DNA of 64,000 nt from Pseudomonas sp. UBA6562 (GTDB taxonomy: Bacteria > Pseudomonadota > Gammaproteobacteria > Pseudomonadales > Pseudomonadaceae): positions 377,079-441,078 of the forward strand of contig NZ_DJJS01000004.1 of NCBI RefSeq assembly GCF_002434265.1, given 5' to 3'. How positions within the stretch are numbered: position 1 is the stretch's first letter; every line of letters begins with the position of its first letter. Below, piece after piece: positions 9,107-16,760 of this stretch. The notes beneath the pieces were generated by a model, which worked only from the letters and a program-made list of their open reading frames with translations, had not been told where the DNA came from and searched no databases. Both the position numbers and the translations under genes were made by a program.

Positions 9107-9120
9107 CTGGACTAGTCCAG
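9107..9120. promoter_or_regulatory. Putative GntR/UTRA operator in the regulator leader
   Basis: CTGGACTAGTCCAG is a perfect 14-bp palindrome ending just before the AAGG ribosome-binding sequence of the regulator gene. Its core TGGACTAGTCCA matches the TGGTCTAGACCA pattern of HutC-subfamily regulators in 10 of 12 positions. The position suggests autoregulation. Two further CTAG tetramers (8994-8997 and 9069-9072) lie between the two candidate operators. Confidence 0.6.
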
Positions 9121-9131
9121 GAAGGTAACTT

Positions 9132-9890
9132 GTGATGCATCCATCGCCACCACGCGCGGTAACAGCCATCTGCCATGCCCTGCAGGAGCAGATCGAACAC
9201 AGCCTGCTGGCGGCGGGCGAGCAGTTGCCGGGCGAGCGCCGGTTGAGCGAAGTGTTCGCCACCACCCGCATCACCCTGCGCGAAGCGCTGGTGCAACTGG
9301 AGGCCAAGGGGTTGATCTACCGGGAAGAGCGGCGCGGCTGGTTCGTTTCGCCGCCACGGCTGACCTACGACCTGATCGAGCGCAGCCACTTCCACGCCAT
9401 GGTGCAAGGGCAGGGGCGCAGCCCCACCACCGAACTGTTGTCGGCTTGCCTGCAACCGGCCTCGGCAGCGATTTGCGCACGCCTGCAATTGCCGGCGCTG
9501 TCGAGCGTAGTGCGTATCTGCAGGTTGCGGCGCATCGACGGACGCGCCGTGCTATATGCCGAGCACTACCTCAACCCGCTGTATTTCCCGGGCATTCTCG
9601 CGCTCGACCTGAACCAGTCGCTGACTTGGCTCTATGCGAGCCAGTACGGCATCCACTACGGTCTCGTGGACTTCGAGATCCTGCCCACGGCCTTGCCGAC
9701 CGCCGCAGCCGGCGCCCTGCGCGTTTCGAGCGGCAGCGCAGGGCTACAGGTGCTGCGCAGCAACAGCGATCAGCACGGCCGGCTGATCGACTGCGATCTG
9801 GAATATTGGCGGCACGACGCCATCCGCCTGCGCGCCCACGTCACTCCGTCACCGGCGCCTGGGGCTGCGCCTGCCCACTGCCGGCCGTGA
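9132..9890 (+). CDS. GntR-family regulator with UTRA ligand domain (HutC/PhnF/PhnR type)
   Basis: A 252-residue transcription factor. Residues about 10-72 form the winged helix-turn-helix (QLPGERRLSEVFATTRITLREAL). Residues about 85-235 form the UTRA effector domain (RRIDGRAVLYAEHYLNP and the conserved late DLEYWRHDAIR). It is divergent from the ABC operon and is the obvious candidate regulator, with two matching palindromes in the spacer. GTG at 9132 (6 bases from AAGG) and ATG at 9135 (9 bases) are both possible starts. The last 50 bases overlap the end of the convergent mscS-type gene. The ligand is unknown. The family resemblance to PhnR-type regulators is suggestive only. Confidence 0.9.
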   Translation: MMHPSPPRAVTAICHALQEQIEHSLLAAGEQLPGERRLSEVFATTRITLREALVQLEAKGLIYREERRGWFVSPPRLTYDLIERSHFHAMVQGQGRSPTTELLSACLQPASAAICARLQLPALSSVVRICRLRRIDGRAVLYAEHYLNPLYFPGILALDLNQSLTWLYASQYGIHYGLVDFEILPTALPTAAAGALRVSSGSAGLQVLRSNSDQHGRLIDCDLEYWRHDAIRLRAHVTPSPAPGAAPAHCRP

Positions 9891-12003
9891 CCACCTGCAC
9901 CGACAGACGCGGCGTGGCCAGGTCCAGGCCCTGTTCGTCGAGCTCGCGCTTGAGTGCCAGGTTGAATGCCCGCGACACTTCCCACTGCTTGATCGGCGCC
10001 GTCTTGAACCGCGCGCGCAGGATGGCCGAGCCCGACTCGAAGCTTTCCACCCCCTGGAATTCCAACGGCGACCAGATGTTGCGGCGCATCAGCGGGTCGT
10101 TGCGCATCTTCTGCCCGACTTCGCGGATCAGCGTCAGGGCCGTGTCGATGCTCATGCTGTGCGGCACGGCGATGCGGAAGATGGCGTAGCCGAACTCGCG
10201 CGAGTAATTCTTGATGCTCTTGATTTCGCTGAACGGAATGGTGTGCACGATGCCGTCGATGTCGCGCAGGCGCACGGTACGGATGGTCAGGCCCTCGACG
10301 GTGCCGAGGTGGCCGCCGACATCGACGTAGTCGTCGATGGCCAGCGAGTCTTCGATGATGATGAACAAGCCCGTGATCAGGTCGGCCACCAGCGACTGCG
10401 CACCGAAACCGATGGCCAGACCGATCACACCGGCACCGGCCAGCAGCGGCGTGACGTTCATGCCCATGTTGGCCAGGGCCACGATCAAGGCGATGATGGC
10501 GATGGCCACGAACAGCACGTTGCGGATCAGCGGCATCATGGTCTGCGCCCGGGCGTTGGCCATGCCCCGTCGCGAGCGCACCAGGGCGTGGTGTACGGCG
10601 GTGTCGGCCAGAATCCATACCAGCCAGGCGACGATCAACGTAGTGGCCAGGCCCAGCAGGCGCATGCTGATGTCGTGGCCTTCGCCGTCGGCGAAGCGCA
10701 GCATCGACAGGCCCCACACGCGCAGGCCCAGCTCGATGAACACCAGCCAGATGAACAGGTGCGCCAGGGCGTAACCGAAGCTCATCAGGCGCTCGGCATA
10801 CACCGCGTGGCGTCGCTGCTTGAGCGCCGACTTGGCGGCGTGCCGACGCACCAGGCCGTTGAGCACCATGCACACCACCAGCAGCACGGTGCACACCAGC
10901 GACTGGCGCAGGGCCGTGCTGGTGTCGCCTGCGGAAACGAAGGTGGCGAACAGCGAGATGGCCACCAGCACCAGGGCCGGCAGGTACCAGAAGCTGCCGA
11001 GGATTTCGATGGTGTCGCTCAGAGTGCGGCGGGTCAGGCGCCGCGACAGCGGCTGGTTGCGGATCAGGTGGGCGATGGGCCGGCGGAAGCGCAGGATGAA
11101 CAGCCCGGTGCACAGCGCTGCCAGCACGTTGGCGAGCGTGGCGATGGTGTGCGCCAGGTGCGTGCCCAGCGCGGTGGTCAGGCGCGGGTCGCTCATCGCC
11201 TCGCCGAAGGCGGCGAAGCTGCCGATCAGCCACAAGGGGTTGAAGGCGCGGTGGCGCAGGATGTGCAGCGCGCGGTGGCGGTGCGGGCCGTCGAGCAAGG
11301 AGAAGGCGATCACGCAGATGGCCGAGAAACAGGTACCGACCACCAGGGCGTAGGCCAGCACCATGGCCAGCGACTTGCCCACCGAAGAGGGCAGCACCAG
11401 GCTCAGGTAGACCGTGAAGATCAGCGCCACCAACCAGGGGCCGAGCTTGCGCAGGGCAAAGCGCACCAGGTCCCAGGTGCGCGGATGTTGCGGCAGTTCT
11501 TCGCTCAGGCCGAAGCGCAGCCGTACGCGGTGGCTGACCCAGTTGAAGGCATAGGCCAATAGGCTCCACAGGGCGATCACGGCCGCGAAGCCGAACAGGA
11601 TGGCCGGCCATTCCTGCATCGGTACCACGCGCTCGACCAGTTCCGCCTTGGCCTGCTCGAACTCCTGGGACCAGCGCAGGAACGGGCTGGCCTCGCCGCT
11701 GAACTGCGCTTCGAAATCGTGTAGTGCGCCAGTGATCAGGCCCAGCACCCCTTGCTCGACGGTGGGCTGCGAGTGGCGCGTGGCGTCGCGCAGCTTTTTC
11801 AGGTCGGTGAGCAGCTTGGCGCGCTGTTGGTCGTTCTCGAGGTTCTTGATCACCTCGTCGAGCGACTTGCCCAGTGGTTCGGTGGCTTCGGGTTGCTGCG
11901 AGCCGCTGCTGCCGCTACCCAACAGCCCAGGCAATCCGGCCGCCTGGGCCGGGACGACGAACAGCATCAGCAGCAAGGTCAGGCAACGCAGGAAAACTGG
12001 CAC
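9841..12003 (-). CDS. Large mechanosensitive ion channel of the MscS family (YbiO-like)
   Basis: A 720-residue inner-membrane channel that should open under membrane tension to release solutes on hypo-osmotic shock. It has a signal-like N-terminus (MPVFLRCLTLLLMLFVV, cleavage near AQAAG), a charged soluble region (residues about 25-140), many transmembrane helices, and the pore-lining MscS helix (LLAGAGVIGLAIGFGAQSLV). The beta domain (GTVEGLTIRTVRLRDIDG) and C-terminal alpha/beta domain follow. Length and layout resemble E. coli YbiO. It follows the RluA-type gene by 18 bases and is probably co-transcribed with it. Confidence 0.9.
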   Translation of the reverse strand: MPVFLRCLTLLLMLFVVPAQAAGLPGLLGSGSSGSQQPEATEPLGKSLDEVIKNLENDQQRAKLLTDLKKLRDATRHSQPTVEQGVLGLITGALHDFEAQFSGEASPFLRWSQEFEQAKAELVERVVPMQEWPAILFGFAAVIALWSLLAYAFNWVSHRVRLRFGLSEELPQHPRTWDLVRFALRKLGPWLVALIFTVYLSLVLPSSVGKSLAMVLAYALVVGTCFSAICVIAFSLLDGPHRHRALHILRHRAFNPLWLIGSFAAFGEAMSDPRLTTALGTHLAHTIATLANVLAALCTGLFILRFRRPIAHLIRNQPLSRRLTRRTLSDTIEILGSFWYLPALVLVAISLFATFVSAGDTSTALRQSLVCTVLLVVCMVLNGLVRRHAAKSALKQRRHAVYAERLMSFGYALAHLFIWLVFIELGLRVWGLSMLRFADGEGHDISMRLLGLATTLIVAWLVWILADTAVHHALVRSRRGMANARAQTMMPLIRNVLFVAIAIIALIVALANMGMNVTPLLAGAGVIGLAIGFGAQSLVADLITGLFIIIEDSLAIDDYVDVGGHLGTVEGLTIRTVRLRDIDGIVHTIPFSEIKSIKNYSREFGYAIFRIAVPHSMSIDTALTLIREVGQKMRNDPLMRRNIWSPLEFQGVESFESGSAILRARFKTAPIKQWEVSRAFNLALKRELDEQGLDLATPRLSVQVVTAGSGQAQPQAPVTE

Positions 12004-12021
12004 GGGGGAATCTACCTGGGG

Positions 12022-12657
12022 TCAGAACGGAGCAGGGCACTCGAAGCTCAAGCGCTCGCCGCTTTGCGGGTGGGTGAAACGCAACAGGCTGGCATGCAGG
12101 CACAGGCGCTCATGGGCGGCCAGGGCTTCGGGGTTGGCGTACAGCCGATCGCCCAGCAACGGATGGCCGACCGACAGCATGTGCACGCGCAACTGGTGCG
12201 AGCGGCCGGTGATGGGCGTGAGCTCGACGCGGCAGTGGTCGGCATGGCGCTCCAGCACGCGCCAGAAGGTCAGGGCGTGCTTGCCTTGCTCGTGGTCCAC
12301 CACGTGGCGCGGTTTGGTCGGCGGATCGTAGCGCAGCGGCAGGTCGATGCTGCCGCTGTCCAGCGCCGGCTGGCCCCAGCACAGCGCGGTGTAGGCCTTT
12401 TCCGTTTCACGGTCGTGGAACTGCCGCGACAGTTCGCGGTGGCTGGCGGCATCGCGGGCCAACAGGATGATGCCGGAGGTTTCCCAATCCAGCCGATGCA
12501 CGATCAGCGCATCGGGGTAGCCGTTTTCCTGCAGGCGGGTGATCAGGCAATCCTTGTTGTCGTCGGCGCGGCCGGGCACCGACAGCAGCAGGGTAGGTTT
12601 GTTGATCACCAGGATGGCGGCGTCTTCGTGGAGGATCTGGACGTTCGACAGCGGCAT
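12022..12657 (-). CDS. RluA-family pseudouridine synthase
   Basis: A 211-residue enzyme that isomerises uridine to pseudouridine in rRNA or tRNA. The catalytic motif HRLDWETSG carries Asp57, the KAYTALCWG segment and the C-terminal ITGRSHQLRVH motif II are both present, and there is no N-terminal S4 domain. Length and lack of S4 fit RluA itself (23S U746/tRNA U32) rather than RluC/RluD. The exact RNA target is not proven by sequence. It is probably the first gene of a two-gene unit with the MscS-type channel. Confidence 0.9.
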   Translation of the reverse strand: MPLSNVQILHEDAAILVINKPTLLLSVPGRADDNKDCLITRLQENGYPDALIVHRLDWETSGIILLARDAASHRELSRQFHDRETEKAYTALCWGQPALDSGSIDLPLRYDPPTKPRHVVDHEQGKHALTFWRVLERHADHCRVELTPITGRSHQLRVHMLSVGHPLLGDRLYANPEALAAHERLCLHASLLRFTHPQSGERLSFECPAPF

Positions 12658-12749
12658 TGCGGGCTCTCGGCAGAGGCCAACGGGCGTTGGCAGAGGGCGG
12701 AAACGGAAGGGGAGCGGCGCGGCGTCTCCCCGGTCAGCTCGCCACTATA

Positions 12750-12794
12750 CCCGTTATGGGGCTGCCCGTTATGGGGCAACCCGTTATGGCGCGG
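12750..12794. repeat. Three tandem 15-bp repeats
   Basis: Three contiguous 15-bp copies start at 12750, 12765 and 12780. Each begins CCCGTTATGG. Copies 1 and 2 share CCCGTTATGGGGC and differ only in the last two bases, and copy 3 has diverged after the tenth base. They lie in the 182-base spacer between the RluA-type gene (start 12657) and minE (end 12840). I see no gene in that spacer. Confidence 0.85.
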
Positions 12795-12839
12795 TGGCTA
12801 CTGCCGGGGCGACGCTGGGCCGCTCCCCTCGAGGTGCGA

Positions 12840-13094
12840 TCAGCGTTCGGGCAGGGTGATGTTGAGTTCGAGAATCGAACAGTTGCCCTGGTTCTCCAAG
12901 GCCACCTGCACATCGTCGCTGCCGATGTTGACGTATTTGCGGATCACCTCGACCAGCTCCTGTTGCAGGGCGGGCAGGTAGTCCGGGGTACTGCGCTGAC
13001 CGCGCTCGTGCGCCACGATGATCTGTAGACGCTCTTTCGCTACCGACGCGCTGGTGGTTTTCTGCCTGCCACGAAAGAAGTCAAAAAGGTTCAT
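12840..13094 (-). CDS. minE: Cell division topological specificity factor MinE
   Basis: An 84-residue protein that stimulates MinD ATPase and drives the pole-to-pole oscillation that keeps MinC away from midcell. The N-terminal MNLFDFFRG amphipathic membrane-targeting segment, the contact helix around KERLQIIVAHER (about residues 20-32) and the C-terminal topological specificity domain are all visible. It follows minD by 3 bases and is the last gene of the min operon. Confidence 0.97.
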   Translation of the reverse strand: MNLFDFFRGRQKTTSASVAKERLQIIVAHERGQRSTPDYLPALQQELVEVIRKYVNIGSDDVQVALENQGNCSILELNITLPER

Positions 13095-13097
13095 GGT

Positions 13098-13910
13098 TTA
13101 TTTGCTCCCGAAAAGGCGCTCGAAGAATCCCTTCTTCTTTCCATCGATGAAGCGCAGTGGCTTCTCCTTGCCCAGCAGACGCTCGATCGTGTCGCTGTAG
13201 GCCTGACCGGCATCGCTCTGGTCGTCGAGAATCACCGGCACGCCCTGGTTGGAGGCCTTGAGCACCGCTTGCGACTCGGGGATCACGCCCTTGAGCTTGA
13301 TCGACAGGATTTCTTCGACGTCTTCGATGCTGAGCATTTCACCGTCGGCTACCCGCTGCGGGTTGTAACGGGTAATCAGCAAATGCTCGACGATAGGGTC
13401 TTCGCCTTTTTCGGCGCGCCGCGACTTGCTGGCCAGCAGGCCCAGGATACGGTCGGAGTCGCGTACCGAAGACACTTCCGGGTTGGTCACCACGATGGCT
13501 TCGTCGGCGAAGTACATCGCCAGGTGTGCGCCCTTCTCGATGCCGGCCGGAGAATCGCAGACGACATAGTCGAACTGTCCCTTCAAATCCATCAGGACTT
13601 TCTCGACGCCTTCGGTGGTCAGCGCATCTTTGTCGCGCGTCTGGCTGGCGGCCAGCACGAACAGGTTCTCGAGGCGCTTGTCCTTGATCAGGGCCTGTTG
13701 CAGGTTGGCTTCGCCATTGACCACGTTGACGAAATCGTACACCACGCGGCGTTCGCAGCCCATGATCAGGTCGAGGTTACGCAGGCCGACGTCGAAGTCG
13801 ACGATCACGGTCTTATAACCACGCAGGGCGAGACCCGTACCGATGGCGGCGCTGGTGGTGGTCTTGCCCACGCCCCCTTTGCCGGAAGTCACTACAAGAA
13901 TTTTGGCCAA
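13098..13910 (-). CDS. minD: Septum site-determining ATPase MinD
   Basis: A 270-residue deviant-Walker ParA-family ATPase. Residues 10-17 (GKGGVGKT) are the Walker A with the signature Lys11. VIVDFDVGLRNLD is switch I, and DSPAGIEKGA is switch II. The C-terminal amphipathic membrane-targeting helix (GKKKGFFERLFG) is intact. It recruits MinC to the membrane and is displaced by MinE. The order minC-minD-minE on the minus strand is standard. Confidence 0.98.
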   Translation of the reverse strand: MAKILVVTSGKGGVGKTTTSAAIGTGLALRGYKTVIVDFDVGLRNLDLIMGCERRVVYDFVNVVNGEANLQQALIKDKRLENLFVLAASQTRDKDALTTEGVEKVLMDLKGQFDYVVCDSPAGIEKGAHLAMYFADEAIVVTNPEVSSVRDSDRILGLLASKSRRAEKGEDPIVEHLLITRYNPQRVADGEMLSIEDVEEILSIKLKGVIPESQAVLKASNQGVPVILDDQSDAGQAYSDTIERLLGKEKPLRFIDGKKKGFFERLFGSK

Positions 13911-14021
13911 GGTAGGTCACCCCTAGTTATATGGGACGTGTGTCCCGACAAATACACAAAAAATGGCAACGGTACTTAAGTTGCTATAAATAACTTCGGT
14001 AAAAATGGCGGCAAGTATCGA

Positions 14022-14768
14022 TCAAAGGCGGGTGATGTTCAACACATCTCCACTGAGACTGACTTGCACGCCCGACCCCCACAGTGGATCGCGGCGCAAG
14101 TCTTCGGAAACGCGGTATTGACCGGCGATGGAAACCATCTCGGCGGTCATCTGCTGGCAGAAGATACGGGCGCGGGTATTGCCCTTGATGCCGGCCAACG
14201 CACGGCCGCGCATGGCGCCGTACACATGGATGTTGCCGTCGGCGAGAAGTTCCGCACCCGGACTGACCGAGGTGGTGACCACCAGATCGCCACCTTGGGC
14301 GTAGATCTGCTGGCCGCCGCGCACGGGCGCGGTGATGATGCGCGTGGCCCGTATTTCCGGTTCCAGCGTCACGACCACGGGCGGTGGCTCGGGTTTCTTC
14401 ACCTCCGGCTCCGGCTCGAGCGGCCGCTCGCGGGCGCCCGAAGGCGGCAGCACCGGCAGGTCGATGGCGATGGCCGCGGCGATGTCTTCGATGCGGTTGG
14501 CGCGCAGGGCCAGGGTGCGCAGGCCGTGGTGGCGGCAGATGCGCATCAGGGCCGGCAGGTCGAGCGGGCCGGCGCTGGCGGGCAACTTGTCCAGCGCCAA
14601 CACCAGTGGCGTGTTGCTGAAGAAGTTCGGCGCCAGGGCCACTTTCGCCGCCAATTGCCGGTCGAGTGCATCCAGGTCGTTGCGCGCCAGTTCCAGCACG
14701 GTAATGGCCAGCATGCTGCCTTTTAGCTGGAAGGCGGCGGAGGTGTCGGGGGTCTGGTTCAGGCTCAT
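14022..14768 (-). CDS. minC: Septum site-determining inhibitor MinC
   Basis: A 248-residue FtsZ polymerisation inhibitor. The N-terminal domain (AFQLKGSMLAITVLEL) binds FtsZ. After a proline/glutamate-rich linker (EPEPEVKKPEPPP), the C-terminal beta-helix (PVRGGQQIYAQGGDLVV, NIHVYGAMRGRALAG) dimerises and binds MinD. Starts at 14768 (MSLNQ) and 14777 (MQTMSLNQ) are both possible, and neither has a clear ribosome-binding site. The frame continues upstream to 15749 only as a shadow of the divergent acyltransferase gene. Confidence 0.95.
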   Translation of the reverse strand: MSLNQTPDTSAAFQLKGSMLAITVLELARNDLDALDRQLAAKVALAPNFFSNTPLVLALDKLPASAGPLDLPALMRICRHHGLRTLALRANRIEDIAAAIAIDLPVLPPSGARERPLEPEPEVKKPEPPPVVVTLEPEIRATRIITAPVRGGQQIYAQGGDLVVTTSVSPGAELLADGNIHVYGAMRGRALAGIKGNTRARIFCQQMTAEMVSIAGQYRVSEDLRRDPLWGSGVQVSLSGDVLNITRL

Positions 14769-14888
14769 GGTCTGCATAGACAGCTTGTTACGGAAAAAGT
14801 GCCCTGACTTATAGCGAGAAACCGCGATGGGCCGCAACCGGTGGCAAAGGTTGTAGAATGCCCGGCCTTCGTCTTGCCGGAAGCAGTA

Positions 14889-15827
14889 ATGGATCGTCCG
14901 CGTTTTCGCACCGCATTTCTTCATCCCAGGTTCTGGGCCTTGTGGCTGGGGCTGGGCGTGCTCTGGCTGATCGTGCAGTTGCCCTATCGGGCGCTGCTGG
15001 CCATCGGCCGGGCGCTGGGCGCGGTCATGTACCGTGTGGCCGGCGAGCGTCGGCGCATCGCCGCGCGCAACCTGGAACTGTGCTTCCCACAGTATTCGAG
15101 CGACGAGCGGCAGCGCCTGCTCAAGGAAAACTTCGCCTCCACCGGCATCGCCTTCTTCGAAATGGCCATGAGCTGGTGGTGGCCCAAGGCGCGCCTGGCC
15201 AAGCTCGCCCACATCGAGGGGCTGGAACATCTGCAGGCGGCGCAGCGCGACGGCCAGGGCGCGATTCTCATGGCCGTGCATTTCACCACCCTGGAAATCG
15301 GCGCCGCCTTGCTGGGCCAGGTGCACACCATCGACGGCATGTACCGCGAGCACGGCAATCCGGTGTTCGATTTCATCCAGCGCAGCGGTCGCGAGCGGCA
15401 TAACCTCGATTCGCTGGCGGTGGAGCGCGAAGACGTCCGCGGCATGCTCAAGCTGCTGCGCGCCGGGCGTGCCATCTGGTACGCGCCCGACCAGGACTAC
15501 GGCACCAAGCAGAGCCTGTTCGTGCCGTTGTTCGGCATCCCCGCTGCCACGGTCACCGCCACCACCAAGTTCGCGCGTCTGGGCAAGGCGCGGGTGATCC
15601 CCTTCACCCAGCGGCGTCTGGCCGATGGCAGCGGCTATCGATTGGTGGTGCATCCGCCGCTGGCGGATTTCCCGGGAGAAAGCGAAGAGGCCGATTGCCT
15701 GCGTATCAATCAATGGGTGGAGGGCGTGCTGAGCGAGTGCCCGGAGCAATATCTATGGGCGCACCGCCGCTTCAAGTCGCGCCCGGAAGGGGCGGCGCCG
15801 TTGTACGAGAAACGCAGAAAACGTTGA
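14889..15827 (+). CDS. lpxL: Lipid A biosynthesis lauroyl acyltransferase (LpxL/HtrB family)
   Basis: A 312-residue inner-membrane enzyme that adds a secondary acyl chain to Kdo2-lipid IVA or related precursors. It has an N-terminal membrane anchor (ALWLGLGVLWLIVQLPY) and the HX4E catalytic motif (His131-Glu136 in AVHFTTLEIG). The family's YAPDQDYG and arginine-rich C-terminal HRRFKSRPEG motifs follow. ATG at 14889 is chosen for the GGAAG six bases upstream; the frame is open 48 bases further. Divergent from minC. Whether it is the LpxL or LpxL2/LpxM paralogue cannot be decided here. Confidence 0.93.
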   Translation: MDRPRFRTAFLHPRFWALWLGLGVLWLIVQLPYRALLAIGRALGAVMYRVAGERRRIAARNLELCFPQYSSDERQRLLKENFASTGIAFFEMAMSWWWPKARLAKLAHIEGLEHLQAAQRDGQGAILMAVHFTTLEIGAALLGQVHTIDGMYREHGNPVFDFIQRSGRERHNLDSLAVEREDVRGMLKLLRAGRAIWYAPDQDYGTKQSLFVPLFGIPAATVTATTKFARLGKARVIPFTQRRLADGSGYRLVVHPPLADFPGESEEADCLRINQWVEGVLSECPEQYLWAHRRFKSRPEGAAPLYEKRRKR

Positions 15828-15888
15828 GCGTCCATGGCTCGATGCAGGACGCGCATCGGTAGGGGAGGGAAGGCCTGTTGGCCAGACA

Positions 15889-15918
15889 CCGGGGAGCGCA
15901 TCGCGCTCCCCGGTTTTT
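15889..15918 (+). terminator. Rho-independent terminator of lpxL
   Basis: A perfect 11-bp GC-rich stem (CCGGGGAGCGC with its complement, 3-nt loop) is followed by five T residues on the plus strand. It lies 61 bases past the lpxL stop codon and just before the end of the convergent mlaA. Confidence 0.92.
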
Positions 15919-15932
15919 CTTTGGGGGCGCCG

Positions 15933-16760
15933 TTATTCGGCGATCTGCAACTTGCGCGATTGGGTGTACACGTAGCGCACCTTCTCGTATTCGAACGGCG
16001 AGTTGAGCTGGCCGTAGCGGAAGTTGGTGTTGTAACGCCTGTCCACCGCACGCAGCGCGAAGATCTCCGGATGGCGGCTGGATTCCTCCGGCACGTTCAT
16101 GTAGTTGATCGACTGCTCGCCCGCGTAGTCGACCACCAGCCCCGTGGTGTCGCGCAGGTTGGACGGGCCGAAGATCGGCAACATGATGTAAGGCCCGTCA
16201 TGCACGCCATAGAAACCCAGGGTCTGACCGAAGTCTTCGCTCTGGCGCGGCAGGCCCATCTTGGTCGCCGGGTCCCACAGGCCGCCTACACCGATGATGG
16301 TGTTGAACATCAAGCGCGCGGTGATCTGCCCGGCGCGCTCGCCCTTGAGCTGCAGCACGCTGTTGAACAGGTTCGACACATCGCCCAGGTTGTTGAAGAA
16401 ATTGGTCACGCCGGTGCGCACGAAGTGCGGCGTCACGTAGCGATAGCCGTCCACGGCCGGCAACAGCACCCATTGGTCGAAGCGGTAGTTGAAGTGGTAG
16501 ATGCGCCGGTTGATCGATTCCAGCGGGTCGTAGATGTTCAACGCCGTCAGGGTCGAGCGCTCGAACTCGCGCTGGTTCAGACCGGGGTTGAACTTGAGTT
16601 CGCTCAGCGGGTTTAGGAAACCGTCCGGGCCGGGCGTGAGCACGTGGTGCGGGGTGTCGAGCACATCGGCTTCGACCACGCTGGTGCGCGGCGCGACTTC
16701 GGCGGCCTGGACGGAGCTGGCGAGCAGCAGGGCGGTGACGATCAGCAGTCGATTAACCAC
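15933..16760 (-). CDS. mlaA: Outer-membrane phospholipid transport protein MlaA (VacJ)
   Basis: A 275-residue protein that removes mislocalised phospholipid from the outer leaflet of the outer membrane and passes it to MlaC. The family core is clear: YDPLESINRRIYHFNY, FFNNLGDVSNLFNSVLQ, then a GLWDPATKMGLPRQSEDFGQTLG segment and PSNLRDTTGLVVD. The start is GTG at 16760 with GGAG upstream. The N-terminus is a type I signal peptide (LLIVTALLLASSVQA then AEV) with no lipobox cysteine, although E. coli MlaA is a lipoprotein. It overlaps the preceding hydrolase gene by 8 bases. Confidence 0.95.
   Translation of the reverse strand: MVNRLLIVTALLLASSVQAAEVAPRTSVVEADVLDTPHHVLTPGPDGFLNPLSELKFNPGLNQREFERSTLTALNIYDPLESINRRIYHFNYRFDQWVLLPAVDGYRYVTPHFVRTGVTNFFNNLGDVSNLFNSVLQLKGERAGQITARLMFNTIIGVGGLWDPATKMGLPRQSEDFGQTLGFYGVHDGPYIMLPIFGPSNLRDTTGLVVDYAGEQSINYMNVPEESSRHPEIFALRAVDRRYNTNFRYGQLNSPFEYEKVRYVYTQSRKLQIAE

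Noticed and set aside
10159..11562. Plus-strand frame of 467 codons opposite the MscS-type gene
   Set aside because: Glutamine/histidine/arginine-rich low-complexity translation, the typical shadow of a GC-rich membrane protein gene.
12750..12794. CRISPR-like array
   Set aside because: Units are contiguous 15-mers without spacers and no cas genes are present; it is a simple tandem repeat.
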